DNA of 64,000 nt, from contig JBEKJI010000001.1 of NCBI GenBank assembly GCA_050011315.1, positions 124,001 through 188,000 of the forward strand, in the 5' to 3' direction. This document shows positions 25,706-33,536 of this stretch, piece by piece. Both the position numbers and the translations under genes were made by a program. This stretch comes from Fen-549 sp050011315. Lineage in GTDB: Bacteria; Actinomycetota; Thermoleophilia; Gaiellales; Gaiellaceae. Each line of letters opens with the position of its first letter. Within the stretch, counting starts at the first letter, position 1. The notes under the pieces are model-generated. The model searched no databases. It was given only the letters and a program-made list of their open reading frames with translations, and was not told the DNA's origin.

Positions 25706-26152
25706 ATGCGTACAAAGGTGATTACCCGAGCCCTGGTCGCTGTTCTCCTGGTCGCTCTCGCGGCCTCCTGCGGCGGTAACAAATCGACCGCGAAAACCAC
25801 CTCGACCGCGAATACCATCACGACGAAACCGCCGCCGGCTGCGACCTTCAAGGCCGTTTTCAAGGCGTCCTCCCATCACCCGGTGGTGAACAAGAACTGG
25901 CCGATCACCGTCACGGTCGCCAGTCTCACCGGCAAGCCGATCGCCGCGACGCTGCAGATGAACGTGCTCTTCGCGGGCGCGCAGGTCGGTCAGATCGACA
26001 ATGGCAAGATCTACCACTTCGTCGGCCGCTACCACGAGAACATCACCTGGCCGGTGGATGCGATCGGACACCTGCTGACGCTGCAGGCGGTGGTCAAGGT
26101 CAACGGGAAGACTCAGAAGCTACTCTGGCCGGTCTCGGTCGTGAGCAAGTAA
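25706..26152 (+). CDS. putative lipoprotein
   Basis: 148 residues. The signal peptide ends in a lipobox LAASC (Cys about 22), followed by a Thr/Lys-rich linker. A beta-rich domain then carries NWPITVTVASLTGKPI, HENITWPVDAIGH and KLLWPVSVV. It is probably a membrane-anchored extracellular domain of the immunoglobulin-like type. The 3' half was duplicated just downstream and has decayed. Confidence 0.75.
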   Translation: MRTKVITRALVAVLLVALAASCGGNKSTAKTTSTANTITTKPPPAATFKAVFKASSHHPVVNKNWPITVTVASLTGKPIAATLQMNVLFAGAQVGQIDNGKIYHFVGRYHENITWPVDAIGHLLTLQAVVKVNGKTQKLLWPVSVVSK

Positions 26153-26182
26153 AACGAGGGAGCTCCGTTTAGCTCCTACCGG

Positions 26183-26326
26183 GCGCGCTCGGCAAGATCG
26201 CTAATGGCAAGATCTGCCGCCTATACGGCAGTCATCATGAGACAATCACCTGGTCGGCAGTTTCGATCGGCCAACCGATCACTCTGCAGGCGGTCTTGTA
26301 GGCGACGGGAAAGTCGGAGCCGATCA
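26183..26326 (+). pseudogene. decayed partial duplicate of the lipoprotein gene
   Basis: Stepwise similarity to about 25975-26130: both contain AATGGCAAGATCT (26000 and 26203), then AxxAATCACCTGG-type sequence, GATCGG and CTGCAGGCGGT. Frameshifts and stops (for example a TAG after GGTCTTG) rule out translation. It lies immediately before the ABC ATPase gene. Confidence 0.7.
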
Positions 26327-26348
26327 ATTGGCCGATACTGGTCGAGCG

Positions 26349-27071
26349 GTGAGCAGTAACGGAGGGCACGGTGTCGAGGTCGTAGTCGAGCACGTGCGCA
26401 AGGGCTTCGAGGGAGGCCTGATCCGCTCGCTCGAGGATGTCTCGCTTCGCATCGAAGCGGGCGAGTTCGTTTCCCTGATCGGCCCTTCCGGGAGCGGCAA
26501 GAGCACTCTTCTCAATCTGATCGGGGCGCTCGACCGGCCCGATGCCGGCTACATCGCCGTCGGCGGCCACCGGCTCGAGCAGCTCCATCGTCCGTCGCAC
26601 TACCGCGCCAACATCGTCGGCTTCGTCTTCCAGTTCCACAATTTGATCACGACGCTGACCGCACTCGAGAACGTCCAGGTGCCGCTGCTGGGCAGGCGCC
26701 TCCCGCGCAAAGAGCGCGAGCAGCGCGCCCGCGAGCTGCTGAGCGAGGTCGATCTCGCGCACCGCCTGCACGCCTACCCGGGAACGCTCTCCGGAGGCGA
26801 GCGTCAGCGCGTGGCGATCGCCCGGGCGCTCGCCAACCATCCCTGCCTGCTTCTCGCCGACGAGCCCACCGGCTCGCTCGACTCGGCAAGCGGCGATCGG
26901 ATCATGGCGCTGCTCAAGGGTCTGCGCGACCAGTACCGGATGACGGTGCTCGTGGTCACCAACGATCTCGCCACTGCTGCGACCGGCGATCGTACGCTGC
27001 GCATGCGCGACGGTCGCGTCGAGGAAGTCGACGGTCCGGTTACTCCCGCCGCAGCGCCTCGATCGGGGTGA
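26349..27071 (+). CDS. ABC transporter ATP-binding protein (LolD/MacB type)
   Basis: About 240 residues; starts at GTG 26349 or TTG 26328, both without a strong ribosome binding site. Walker A is GPSGSGKST, Q-loop in FVFQFHNLI, ABC signature LSGGERQR and Walker B LLLADEPTGSLD. This class pairs with FtsX-domain permeases for lipoprotein, macrolide or peptide export. Its only nearby permease is encoded on the opposite strand, and the two genes overlap at their 3' ends by 32 bases. Confidence 0.9.
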   Translation: MSSNGGHGVEVVVEHVRKGFEGGLIRSLEDVSLRIEAGEFVSLIGPSGSGKSTLLNLIGALDRPDAGYIAVGGHRLEQLHRPSHYRANIVGFVFQFHNLITTLTALENVQVPLLGRRLPRKEREQRARELLSEVDLAHRLHAYPGTLSGGERQRVAIARALANHPCLLLADEPTGSLDSASGDRIMALLKGLRDQYRMTVLVVTNDLATAATGDRTLRMRDGRVEEVDGPVTPAAAPRSG

Positions 27072-28146
27072 GACGGATCGCGCGCAGCGCCGGATAAATA
27101 GCCCCGACCAGCCCGACGCCGAGCGAGAAGGCGAGACCCCAGGCGAACACCCCGGCCGTGAAGTCGGGCACGACGAAGGTCGAGATCAAGCCGTAGGCGG
27201 TGAAGAGGTGCGCCGCCATTACGCCCACGCCCAGGCCGATGCCCATCGCAAGCAGGCAAATGCCGAGCGCCTCGCTCACGATCAGAAGCGCGATCCGGTA
27301 ACCGGACCAACCGACCGCGCGCAGGATGCCGATCTCGCGTGTGCGCTCGAAGACCGACATCGCCATCGTGTTGGTGACACCGATACCGCCGACGATCAGC
27401 GCCAGCAAGGAGAAGATCCAGCCCGCCGAGATGAGCAGGCGGCTCGAGGTGTCGATCTTGACGGCCTGGCCCGGCTCGGCCAGTGAGGAGATATTCGGAA
27501 ACCTTTTCGTGATCTCGCTAGCGATCTTCTTCGAGGGCTGACCCGGGATGACCGTGATCGCGATCGTGGTAATCTCGCCTGGCCGCTTGGTCAGGCGCTG
27601 GAGCGCGGCCAGCGGCATCACGGCGCCGTTGTCCTCGAATGGATCGCCGGTGTGGTAGACACCGGCGATGCGGTACCGATGCCGGCTGATCGTGATGCTG
27701 CCGCCGATCTTCGCGTGCAGGGAGTTGAGCGCCGCATCGCCGACGATGACCTCGCCGCTGGCCGGGAGCTGACCGTGAACCATCACCAGGCGCTCCCAGG
27801 GGAACTGGCCCGGCTGCATCCCGAGCACGAGGAAGGAGCTCTGGCCGTCCACCTGACTGACGTAGAGCTGCAGTCCGGCGACCATCTGCACACCGGGCTG
27901 CTTGGCGATTCCGGGCTCCAGCGATTGGGGCAGGATCGACTTGGTCAGATCCGAAGTGCCGGACTGGAAAAGGCCAAAGTCGGCGCGACCGAGGTGAATG
28001 AGCTGGTTGGCGGTGTTACGCACGCCGGCGGTGATCGAGAGCAGCGCCACGATCAGCCCGACCCCGATCGAGACACCGGCCGCCGTAAGAGCCGTGCGCA
28101 TCGGCCGCCGAAGCAAGTTCTTACTTACCAGCTTCGCCCAGGTCAC
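27040..28146 (-). CDS. FtsX/MacB-type ABC permease
   Basis: 368 residues from GTG 28146, with GGGGAAG about eight bases upstream; the frame is open to 28380 but that part is not protein-like. An N-terminal membrane helix (TALTAAGVSIGVGLIVALL) is followed by an extracytoplasmic MacB core domain and three C-terminal helices with the FtsX motif SVFERTREIGILRAVGW. It is the natural partner of the convergent ATPase; together they would form an exporter or mechanotransmitter. Confidence 0.88.
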   Translation of the reverse strand: MTWAKLVSKNLLRRPMRTALTAAGVSIGVGLIVALLSITAGVRNTANQLIHLGRADFGLFQSGTSDLTKSILPQSLEPGIAKQPGVQMVAGLQLYVSQVDGQSSFLVLGMQPGQFPWERLVMVHGQLPASGEVIVGDAALNSLHAKIGGSITISRHRYRIAGVYHTGDPFEDNGAVMPLAALQRLTKRPGEITTIAITVIPGQPSKKIASEITKRFPNISSLAEPGQAVKIDTSSRLLISAGWIFSLLALIVGGIGVTNTMAMSVFERTREIGILRAVGWSGYRIALLIVSEALGICLLAMGIGLGVGVMAAHLFTAYGLISTFVVPDFTAGVFAWGLAFSLGVGLVGAIYPALRAIRLTPIEALRRE

Positions 28147-28279
28147 CCGTGGATCTTCCCCGTTTACGAACTTCTGTGCAAACTCGGGGAGGCCGAAAAC
28201 GGGCGCCGGGCGCTCGATCTGGCAGCAAGCGACGCCTTCGAGTGGCGAAGAGTTGATCTCTCGCGCACAATTAAGCTCC

Positions 28280-28732
28280 GTGAGAGCGTTCCTACACGAG
28301 CGCGAGCTGCGGACGACCGGCAGCCTGACAGCAACCGACATCACCGACGAGGTGGTCGAGGCGGTGCGCCGTAGCGGCATCGAGAACGGGATCGCCTGCG
28401 TCTACTCGCCCCATACGACCTGTTGCATTCGCATCAGCGAGCTCGAGAACGGCTTCCTCGAGGATTTCGCCTCGCTCCTGCAGCGGCTCGTCCCGCGCGA
28501 GGGCTACTACGCCCACGACGATTGGGATCGGCGCACGGAGAACATCTGTGAAGAGGACATGGAAGCGGGCAACGGACACTCTCACTGCATGGCGATGCTG
28601 CTCGGGCCCGCGGGCGAATCGATCCCGGTTCAGGGTAGTGAGCTCGTGCTCGGGACCTGGCAGCGAATCCTCTTCATCGAGCTCGACCGCGAGCGTGACC
28701 GCCGCTGGCTCGTCCAGGTCGTAGGCAGCTGA
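28280..28732 (+). CDS. YjbQ/UPF0047 family protein
   Basis: 150 residues from GTG 28280. Family signatures are SPHTTCCIRISE, a His-rich metal/phosphate site in GNGHSHCMAMLLGP, ESIPVQGSELVLGTWQRILFIELD. Homologues have weak thiamine-phosphate synthase activity, but their physiological role is uncertain. It starts 133 bases upstream of the divergent permease gene. Confidence 0.88.
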   Translation: MRAFLHERELRTTGSLTATDITDEVVEAVRRSGIENGIACVYSPHTTCCIRISELENGFLEDFASLLQRLVPREGYYAHDDWDRRTENICEEDMEAGNGHSHCMAMLLGPAGESIPVQGSELVLGTWQRILFIELDRERDRRWLVQVVGS

Positions 28733-28781
28733 CCGTCACCGTCATTCGATCGTAGGCCGCAGACCGGACCGGTGAAGAACG

Positions 28782-28808
28782 CCGGGGCCGGGCTCTTCGC
28801 CGGCCCGG
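28782..28808. terminator. terminator hairpin after the YjbQ gene
   Basis: GC-rich inverted repeat CCGGGGCCGG/CCGGCCCGG with one bulged base and a short loop, about 50 bases after the stop and before the convergent rpf-like gene. Confidence 0.55.
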
Positions 28809-28862
28809 TTCTCGTAATCGGCGGTGACGTCCTTCGACCCCGCCGCCGAGCGTTTCCCTAGA

Positions 28863-29396
28863 TCAGATCAACCCGCAGGCGCGGGCGGTGTTTGGCCAGG
28901 GATAGAAGCCTCTGCCGCTCTGATAGGCACGCTCGGCAACCCACATCTGCTCGTAGGAACTCCAGTGATTTGCAGTCCCTTTCAAGCGGAGTAAATAGTC
29001 GCCGTATGAGCGCTGGAAGGTGAGATCCATCTGCAGTCCGCCGTAGTAGCTGTTGCCCGTGTTGGCGTTCCAGCTGCCCTCGCCGCGGTGGATACAGAGC
29101 CACTGGGATTTGTGCGGAACATGCACGACACGGTGCCAGACACGGGCGGCTCGATTCCTCCAGAGCTCGAGCACCCAGTGTCGATAGGCGCTACTGACCG
29201 CCCACTTCTCACTATTGCTCGTCGGCGTTCGGCCGACCCCCATCACCTTTTGCCAGTGCCAGGTCGACGTCCGGAGCCGCTGGATTTGCCTGATCTCGGC
29301 TGTTCGTTTGCTCGAGGCGCCGGCGTACGTGGGCGCGAGCAAGAACGCGAACACGACCGCCACCGCCAATATGCGCAGAACACTGCTGCGAAACAC
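28863..29396 (-). CDS. Rpf-like transglycosylase domain protein
   Basis: GTG 29396 is chosen because it precedes a signal peptide (VLRILAVAVVFAFLLAPTYAGA). The C-terminal 75 residues are the resuscitation-promoting-factor/transglycosylase-like domain: catalytic Glu in HRGEGSWNANTGNSYYGGLQ, then WSSYEQMWVAERAY and a closing ACGL. A basic Trp-rich linker lies between. It cleaves peptidoglycan and may aid exit from dormancy. A Cys pair (WLC and ARAC) fits the Rpf disulfide. Confidence 0.85.
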   Translation of the reverse strand: MFRSSVLRILAVAVVFAFLLAPTYAGASSKRTAEIRQIQRLRTSTWHWQKVMGVGRTPTSNSEKWAVSSAYRHWVLELWRNRAARVWHRVVHVPHKSQWLCIHRGEGSWNANTGNSYYGGLQMDLTFQRSYGDYLLRLKGTANHWSSYEQMWVAERAYQSGRGFYPWPNTARACGLI

Positions 29397-29404
29397 GAAA
29401 TGAA

Positions 29405-29560
29405 ACCCCCTAGGGGCTGACGAAGACCGACGACGCCCACGAGAACCGGCCGGGCCGCCTCGGCCTGACGCTGCCCAAAGCAGCGCCAGCGTGACTAGGC
29501 TAGCAAAACTTCGTCGGTGCAAACTGAGCATAGCATAAATAAGCTATTGGCTGGAATTGG
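29405..29560 (-). promoter_or_regulatory. AT-rich promoter and structured 5' leader of the rpf-like gene
   Basis: Read on the minus strand, an AT-rich stretch with TATTTATGCTATGCT near 29530-29550 is the likely promoter. About 130 bases of leader follow, with a CTGGCGCTGC/GCAGCGTCAG stem and a CCCCTAGGGG palindrome just before the start. It does not match the ydaO/c-di-AMP riboswitch consensus as I know it. Confidence 0.35.
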
Positions 29561-29686
29561 CCAGCTTCAGGCATAAATCGCCAGGAAACTTACGATCACA
29601 ACGAATTTGTTCGATTCCACCAATCGAGCGATGCGCGACCACTCTCGCCCGACGACACTACGTCTAGCCCCAACCTGCTGCGGACT

Positions 29687-29947
29687 ATGCAACTGCGACT
29701 CGGCGATCCGATCTACACAGAGCGTCTGGCTTCCTTCTTAGAAAGCCTCGGCCAAGCGACGATCACCTCCGGTCCGAACGAGATCGAGCTTCTCGTGCCG
29801 GACGAGGGAAGGCCGGGCGAGATGGCCCGGAAAGAGTTCGCCATCTACCTACGCGTCTGGAGCGTGCTCTACCCCGACGCCGAGGTTTCCGTAATCGACG
29901 AAGCTGCGCCGAAGCTTTCCCAAGCGCAGGCCGTCAGCGCCGGCTAG
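29687..29947 (+). CDS. small hypothetical protein
   Basis: 86 residues from ATG. Alternating strand/helix pattern: MQLRLGDPIYTERLASFLES, ATITSGPNEIELLVP, FAIYLRVWSVLYPDAEVSVID. It looks like a compact ferredoxin-like or ACT-like alpha/beta fold (inference from pattern only). No signal peptide. Family not recognised. Confidence 0.6.
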   Translation: MQLRLGDPIYTERLASFLESLGQATITSGPNEIELLVPDEGRPGEMARKEFAIYLRVWSVLYPDAEVSVIDEAAPKLSQAQAVSAG

Positions 29948-30521
29948 CCTCGGGCGCCTCCTCCTTAGCAACCGCAAGCGGTGTCCAATCGACGAGCCGT
30001 ATTCCCGCGCGGCCTGAGGATCTCTACGGAAGCAGTCGGCAACCGAGAGCGCCTGTGGAACGAAGACAGGTCTCTGTCTCGATACGAACCTGGCACATTC
30101 TCGAACGCTGTTTCTCGATACCGTGCTACGCCCCGTGGGTGGGTTTTTCGAGCGCCTAGCGAAACGAGGCACTCCGTCGCCTGGCCGGTCTTCATTCCGC
30201 TATGCACTCCAGGAGGAGAGGTGGGTCCCGCCGAGCGCGGCGAAGCGGCGGCATGCGTCGTTCCGCCAGAGGTTCAAATAAAAAGGGCGTCGAGCCGGTG
30301 ACGCTTTCGTCCCCTCCTCCTAGGAACCTCGGCATCTGCCGTTTCCGGCTTCTGCCGTTGCCCCCCGGAGGAGGATCGACCTAGTCGCGTTCCGTGCTCG
30401 ACGCTCGATGATCTTCCCACCGGATCGCACGGACTTCAATCAGGGAAAACACGTATTCGCGTGCTCGATTTCGCCGGGCTGCGCCTACCGCCCGATCGCC
30501 CCGGGCCCGAGCCTGGAGTTC
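29948..30521. other. long intergenic region without a supported gene
   Basis: 574 bases between convergent genes. Open frames here are short and Arg/Ser/Pro-rich, as in non-coding high-GC DNA. There is an inverted pair of CCTCCTCCTAGG (about 30315) and GGAGGAGGATCG (about 30366), and an AAATAAAAAGGG patch near 30276. No RNA gene is recognised. Confidence 0.45.
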
Positions 30522-30929
30522 CTAGCTCGCCCGGATCCTAAGCAGGAAGGTGCGAAGCGGCGCTTGCCCCTTTTCCCAGGAGCGCCGGTAGGCGAGCTCG
30601 AGCCTGCCTTGTCCCGATCGCACCGAGAAGCGGAAGACGTCCGTACCTCCCTGTCCGATCCGCATCGGCGGCGCGGCCAGGTAGGTGCGCTTGACGAGCT
30701 TGAGCACCTTCGGCTTGGAGACGAGCGCCCAGTCGTAGCCCGTGGTCGGATTCGCGGCCAGACGGACAATCAGCGTGTCGCCCGGGTTTAGCTCGAGGCT
30801 CTTTCCGTTGGCGGCGGCGCCCAGCGTCAGCGTTCGCGCCGCGGCGGCGGCGGCCGGTAGCGCAATCGCCACGAGCACGGCGGTAGCGACGAGCGGCCGG
30901 CGGAAACGTCCTGCTTGGCTACGAATCAA
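30522..30929 (-). CDS. chagasin-like (I42) cysteine-protease inhibitor, secreted
   Basis: 135 residues from a TTG start with GAGGGGAAG close upstream. The signal peptide (ATAVLVAIALPAAAAAA) is followed by an immunoglobulin-like domain with the I42 inhibitory loop motif NPTTGYDW, a GGTDVFRFSV strand and a RSWEKG loop matching the RPWE-type third loop. Family members block papain-like peptidases. No such peptidase is seen in the window. Strand layout fits the family well. Confidence 0.8.
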   Translation of the reverse strand: MIRSQAGRFRRPLVATAVLVAIALPAAAAAARTLTLGAAANGKSLELNPGDTLIVRLAANPTTGYDWALVSKPKVLKLVKRTYLAAPPMRIGQGGTDVFRFSVRSGQGRLELAYRRSWEKGQAPLRTFLLRIRAS

Positions 30930-31052
30930 GATCTCTTCCCCTCTCTGGGCGCAGTGCTCGGCCCACCCCGGCGTTGCGGATTCGGATCTGCAGCCACATC
31001 ACCTAGTACGCCGCCGAGCTACGGCCGCATCACACCTGCTCACGGACGAACG

Positions 31053-31172
31053 TTACTTGTGCCAGTGCCGGTTACCGTGTCCGGCCATGCCGAGCAAAAA
31101 AACAATGAGCACGATCACGGCCCACCAGGCGATGCTCAGCGTACCGTTGTGCCAGCCGAGTACGTCCCACAT
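31053..31172 (-). CDS. candidate 39-residue membrane microprotein
   Basis: ATG at 31172 to TAA at 31053. The peptide begins MWDVLGWHNGTLSIAWWAV, continues as a hydrophobic helix (VIVLIVFLLGM) and ends in a His/Trp/Lys tail. One membrane span with Trp/His at both boundaries looks protein-like, but no ribosome binding site is evident. Confidence 0.45.
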   Translation of the reverse strand: MWDVLGWHNGTLSIAWWAVIVLIVFLLGMAGHGNRHWHK

Positions 31173-31235
31173 GACGGGGAGAGTAACGCAGCCTCGGCGG
31201 CCGCGCCGAGAATCCCGGCCCGATCCCGAAGCTTC

Positions 31236-31967
31236 TCAGCTCAAGCGCAACACGACGAGCGCGATCGCAAGCATCACGACAGCGGCGCTGAGTGCGCGCA
31301 GCGCGGCCTCGGGAGCAGCTAGAAACGCTTGCTCGTCGATCTCCGCCAGGCGGCCGTCCTTGTAGAGAATCGAGCCGGAGATCTCGCTCGTGCGGCGGCG
31401 CACGGTGCGAACCTGAGTCGAGAGCCGGCGCTGGGCGGCCGAGAGGAGCGCGGCGAAGAGGGCGGCCAGGACGGCCTCGGGACGCAGCGTCCCGGCAGCA
31501 CCGACGTAGGCGGTGAGCACGGGGAAGGCGCCCCAGGCAAGCGCGAACCAGATGTCGCCGTGGAAAAACCCGCCGGCCAGCTCGAGCGTGTAGGCGACCG
31601 CGATAAAGGTGCCGAAGGCGACGAAAGGCGCGAGCCAGAGCGTCCAGGCAAGCGTCGCCCCAACCCCGATCGCCGTCGCGCTTCCGATCGAGATTACCGC
31701 CAGCGAAACGAGCACGCTTTGCGGTATCCCGGTCGCCAGCGGTCTTCCGTTCAGCTCGTCAAGCGCGTGAGCACCGACTCCCATCGCCAGGAAGAACGCA
31801 ACCAGCCCCCAGACGAGGCGGTGCGGTTGCAGACCGGGAGCGAGCGAGGCGCCGATGGCCACGTAAGAGAGGTGCCAGAGCGTGTAGGGCGGATGCAGGA
31901 GCGTCAGGTAGTCGCGCCAGCCGCCCGGAGCGAGCGCATAGAAGGCCGGACGTGCCTGTGTCGTCAC
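31236..31967 (-). CDS. UbiA-like integral membrane prenyltransferase homologue
   Basis: 243 residues from GTG 31967, which overlaps the stop of the upstream methyltransferase by four bases (GTGA). There are seven to eight membrane segments. In the place of the first Asp-rich motif stands GAHALDELNGRPLATGI, as in UbiA-superfamily members, but the canonical NDxxDxxxD is incomplete. Coupling with a UbiE/MenG-like methyltransferase suggests a quinone or other prenyl-lipid pathway. It may be a UbiA-like protein without prenyltransferase activity. Confidence 0.6.
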   Translation of the reverse strand: MTTQARPAFYALAPGGWRDYLTLLHPPYTLWHLSYVAIGASLAPGLQPHRLVWGLVAFFLAMGVGAHALDELNGRPLATGIPQSVLVSLAVISIGSATAIGVGATLAWTLWLAPFVAFGTFIAVAYTLELAGGFFHGDIWFALAWGAFPVLTAYVGAAGTLRPEAVLAALFAALLSAAQRRLSTQVRTVRRRTSEISGSILYKDGRLAEIDEQAFLAAPEAALRALSAAVVMLAIALVVLRLS

Positions 31968-32683
31968 AGGCGTCTCCCCCAGATCACCACTCCTCCTCCG
32001 AGCGAGAGCCGCCGGTAGCGGAGCTCGCCGATTCCTGCCCGTAGCCAACAATCGAGCGTCCGCTCCAGCCCCCCTCGGGCGTAGAAGTCGCGAATGCTCG
32101 GGCCGAGGAAGCGCCCGACCTCGCCCCAGCCGCGATCGATAAAAGCTCCCGCCACGGGCAGCCCCGCGCGAACGTAGAGCTCCCAGGCCAGGCGTGGAAG
32201 CAGGCGCGTGGGCACGGCAAACTCGAGCGAGGCCACAGTGCCGCCGGGACGCACGACGCGCGCAAGCTCACGCATCGTCGCGGCCGGATCGACAACGTAG
32301 CGGAGTAGATAGGTGAAGCTGAGCGCCGAGAAGGATCCGCAGGCGAAAGGGAGAGACTCGGCCTGTCCCTCAAGCAGCTCGATGCGGCCGCTGAGACCAG
32401 CCCGGGCGGCGCGCTCGCGAGCGACCGCGAGCATCTGCGGGCTCTGGTCGAGCCCGACGACGTGAGCTCCGGTGTGCCTGGCAAGCTCGATCGCAACCGC
32501 GCCGGTGCCCGTGGCTACGTCGAGAACGCGGTCGCCTTCGCCGGCGTCGATGCGCGAGACCAGGAAGCGGCGCCAGCGCGGATCCTGGCCGAAAGACAGG
32601 AGACTGGCGTAGCGGTCGTAGCTGTGGGCCAACGGCGCGAACAGAGCTTTCGCGAACTCGTTCACTGTCGCCGTTTCCGCCAC
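31964..32683 (-). CDS. UbiE/MenG-family methyltransferase
   Basis: 239 residues from GTG. SAM motif I VLDVATGTGAVAIELA, motif II VVGLDQSPQML and the UbiE-like YLLRYVVDPAATMRELARVVRPGG, where UbiE normally reads a similar GLRNV... stretch. The N-terminus AHSYDRYASLLSFGQDPRWRRF also matches the family. The likely role is C-methylation of a menaquinone precursor. Translationally coupled to the UbiA-like gene. Confidence 0.82.
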   Translation of the reverse strand: MAETATVNEFAKALFAPLAHSYDRYASLLSFGQDPRWRRFLVSRIDAGEGDRVLDVATGTGAVAIELARHTGAHVVGLDQSPQMLAVARERAARAGLSGRIELLEGQAESLPFACGSFSALSFTYLLRYVVDPAATMRELARVVRPGGTVASLEFAVPTRLLPRLAWELYVRAGLPVAGAFIDRGWGEVGRFLGPSIRDFYARGGLERTLDCWLRAGIGELRYRRLSLGGGVVIWGRRL

Positions 32684-32813
32684 CGGTCAACTTTACCCCG
32701 TTCTCCGGGCACGCGAACTCGGCGAGCTCGGTTCAGGACGACGTGCTCCGCCGCCGCACGCTTAGCCTGACCTTAATCCGGACTTGCGTTCGCTTAACAC
32801 GCCGACAGCAATC

Positions 32814-33206
32814 ATGAAAGTCATGAACGAACAACACCAACGCCTCTTGGGTCCGATGATGCGCCACGGCGGTGCCTTCGGCGTCCAGGAGCACGTACAC
32901 GGCGCCGGCACGAGCTGCGTCGAGTGGGCCATCCTCGGCCTCACTATCGCGATTCTGGTCGGCGTGGTCTTACTCCTCGCCGATCGCTGCCGGCATCGAA
33001 GGCACCATCGCCTCCTGGGTTGGAATCAACCGGGTGGGTTCGACAAGCCGCTCGCGATAGTTCGCATGCGCTATTCGCGCGGCGAGATGAGCCGCGAGGA
33101 GTACCAGCAGGCGCTGGAAGATCTCGGCGCTTCGCCGGAGCAGAAAGCCGAACCGGTAACAGAGCCAGCGGAGAAAGCTCCGCGGCGCCGGCGCGGCGGC
33201 AAGTAG
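32814..33206 (+). CDS. membrane protein with C-terminal SHOCT domain
   Basis: 130 residues from ATG 32814, or an ATG three codons on. There is a His-rich N-terminal part, one transmembrane helix (AILGLTIAILVGVVLLLA), a basic His stretch (RCRHRRHHR) and a SHOCT motif LAIVRMRYSRGEMSREEYQQALEDLG. SHOCT domains are short two-helix oligomerisation modules. The tail is Lys/Arg-rich. Confidence 0.78.
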   Translation: MKVMNEQHQRLLGPMMRHGGAFGVQEHVHGAGTSCVEWAILGLTIAILVGVVLLLADRCRHRRHHRLLGWNQPGGFDKPLAIVRMRYSRGEMSREEYQQALEDLGASPEQKAEPVTEPAEKAPRRRRGGK

Positions 33207-33224
33207 GGGAGGCCGAAGAGCTTC

Positions 33225-33289
33225 CCGAGAGAAGGGCGCCGGGTTTCGTTGGCGCGGCGCTAACGGGCCCGGCGCCGCCCTCTTCTCGG
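33225..33289. terminator. long terminator hairpin after the SHOCT gene
   Basis: 19-base left arm CCGAGAGAAGGGCGCCGGG pairs with CCCGGCGCCGCCCTCTTCTCGG, interrupted by one extra base, with a 24-base loop. It begins 19 bases after the stop. Confidence 0.75.
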
Positions 33290-33536
33290 TAAGCACGGAC
33301 GTGCGATAAACGTGGTGCTCATACGAGTCCGACCGCGCGATCAGCTCGTAGACGGCGCCAGCCCAAATCTCGCCGCGCCAGGCGGAGCGCGCGCTCGATC
33401 GCGTGCCGCTTCTCCTCACCTTTCGCCAGGGCTTGGTCCTGCGAGAAGAGCAGCCGGTACGAATACAATCCTGTCATGCGAAGCCTCTGATTCTCGCCCG
33501 GCTCTTCTTGTCTCTCATCTATCTCCGGAGGATCAG

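Noticed and set aside
29397..29531. ydaO (c-di-AMP) riboswitch before the Rpf-like gene
   Set aside because: The conserved purine-rich core sequences of that riboswitch are not present in the leader.
30201..30400. Arg/Gly-rich short frames in the 29948-30521 gap
   Set aside because: Low-complexity, no ribosome binding site and no protein-like pattern.
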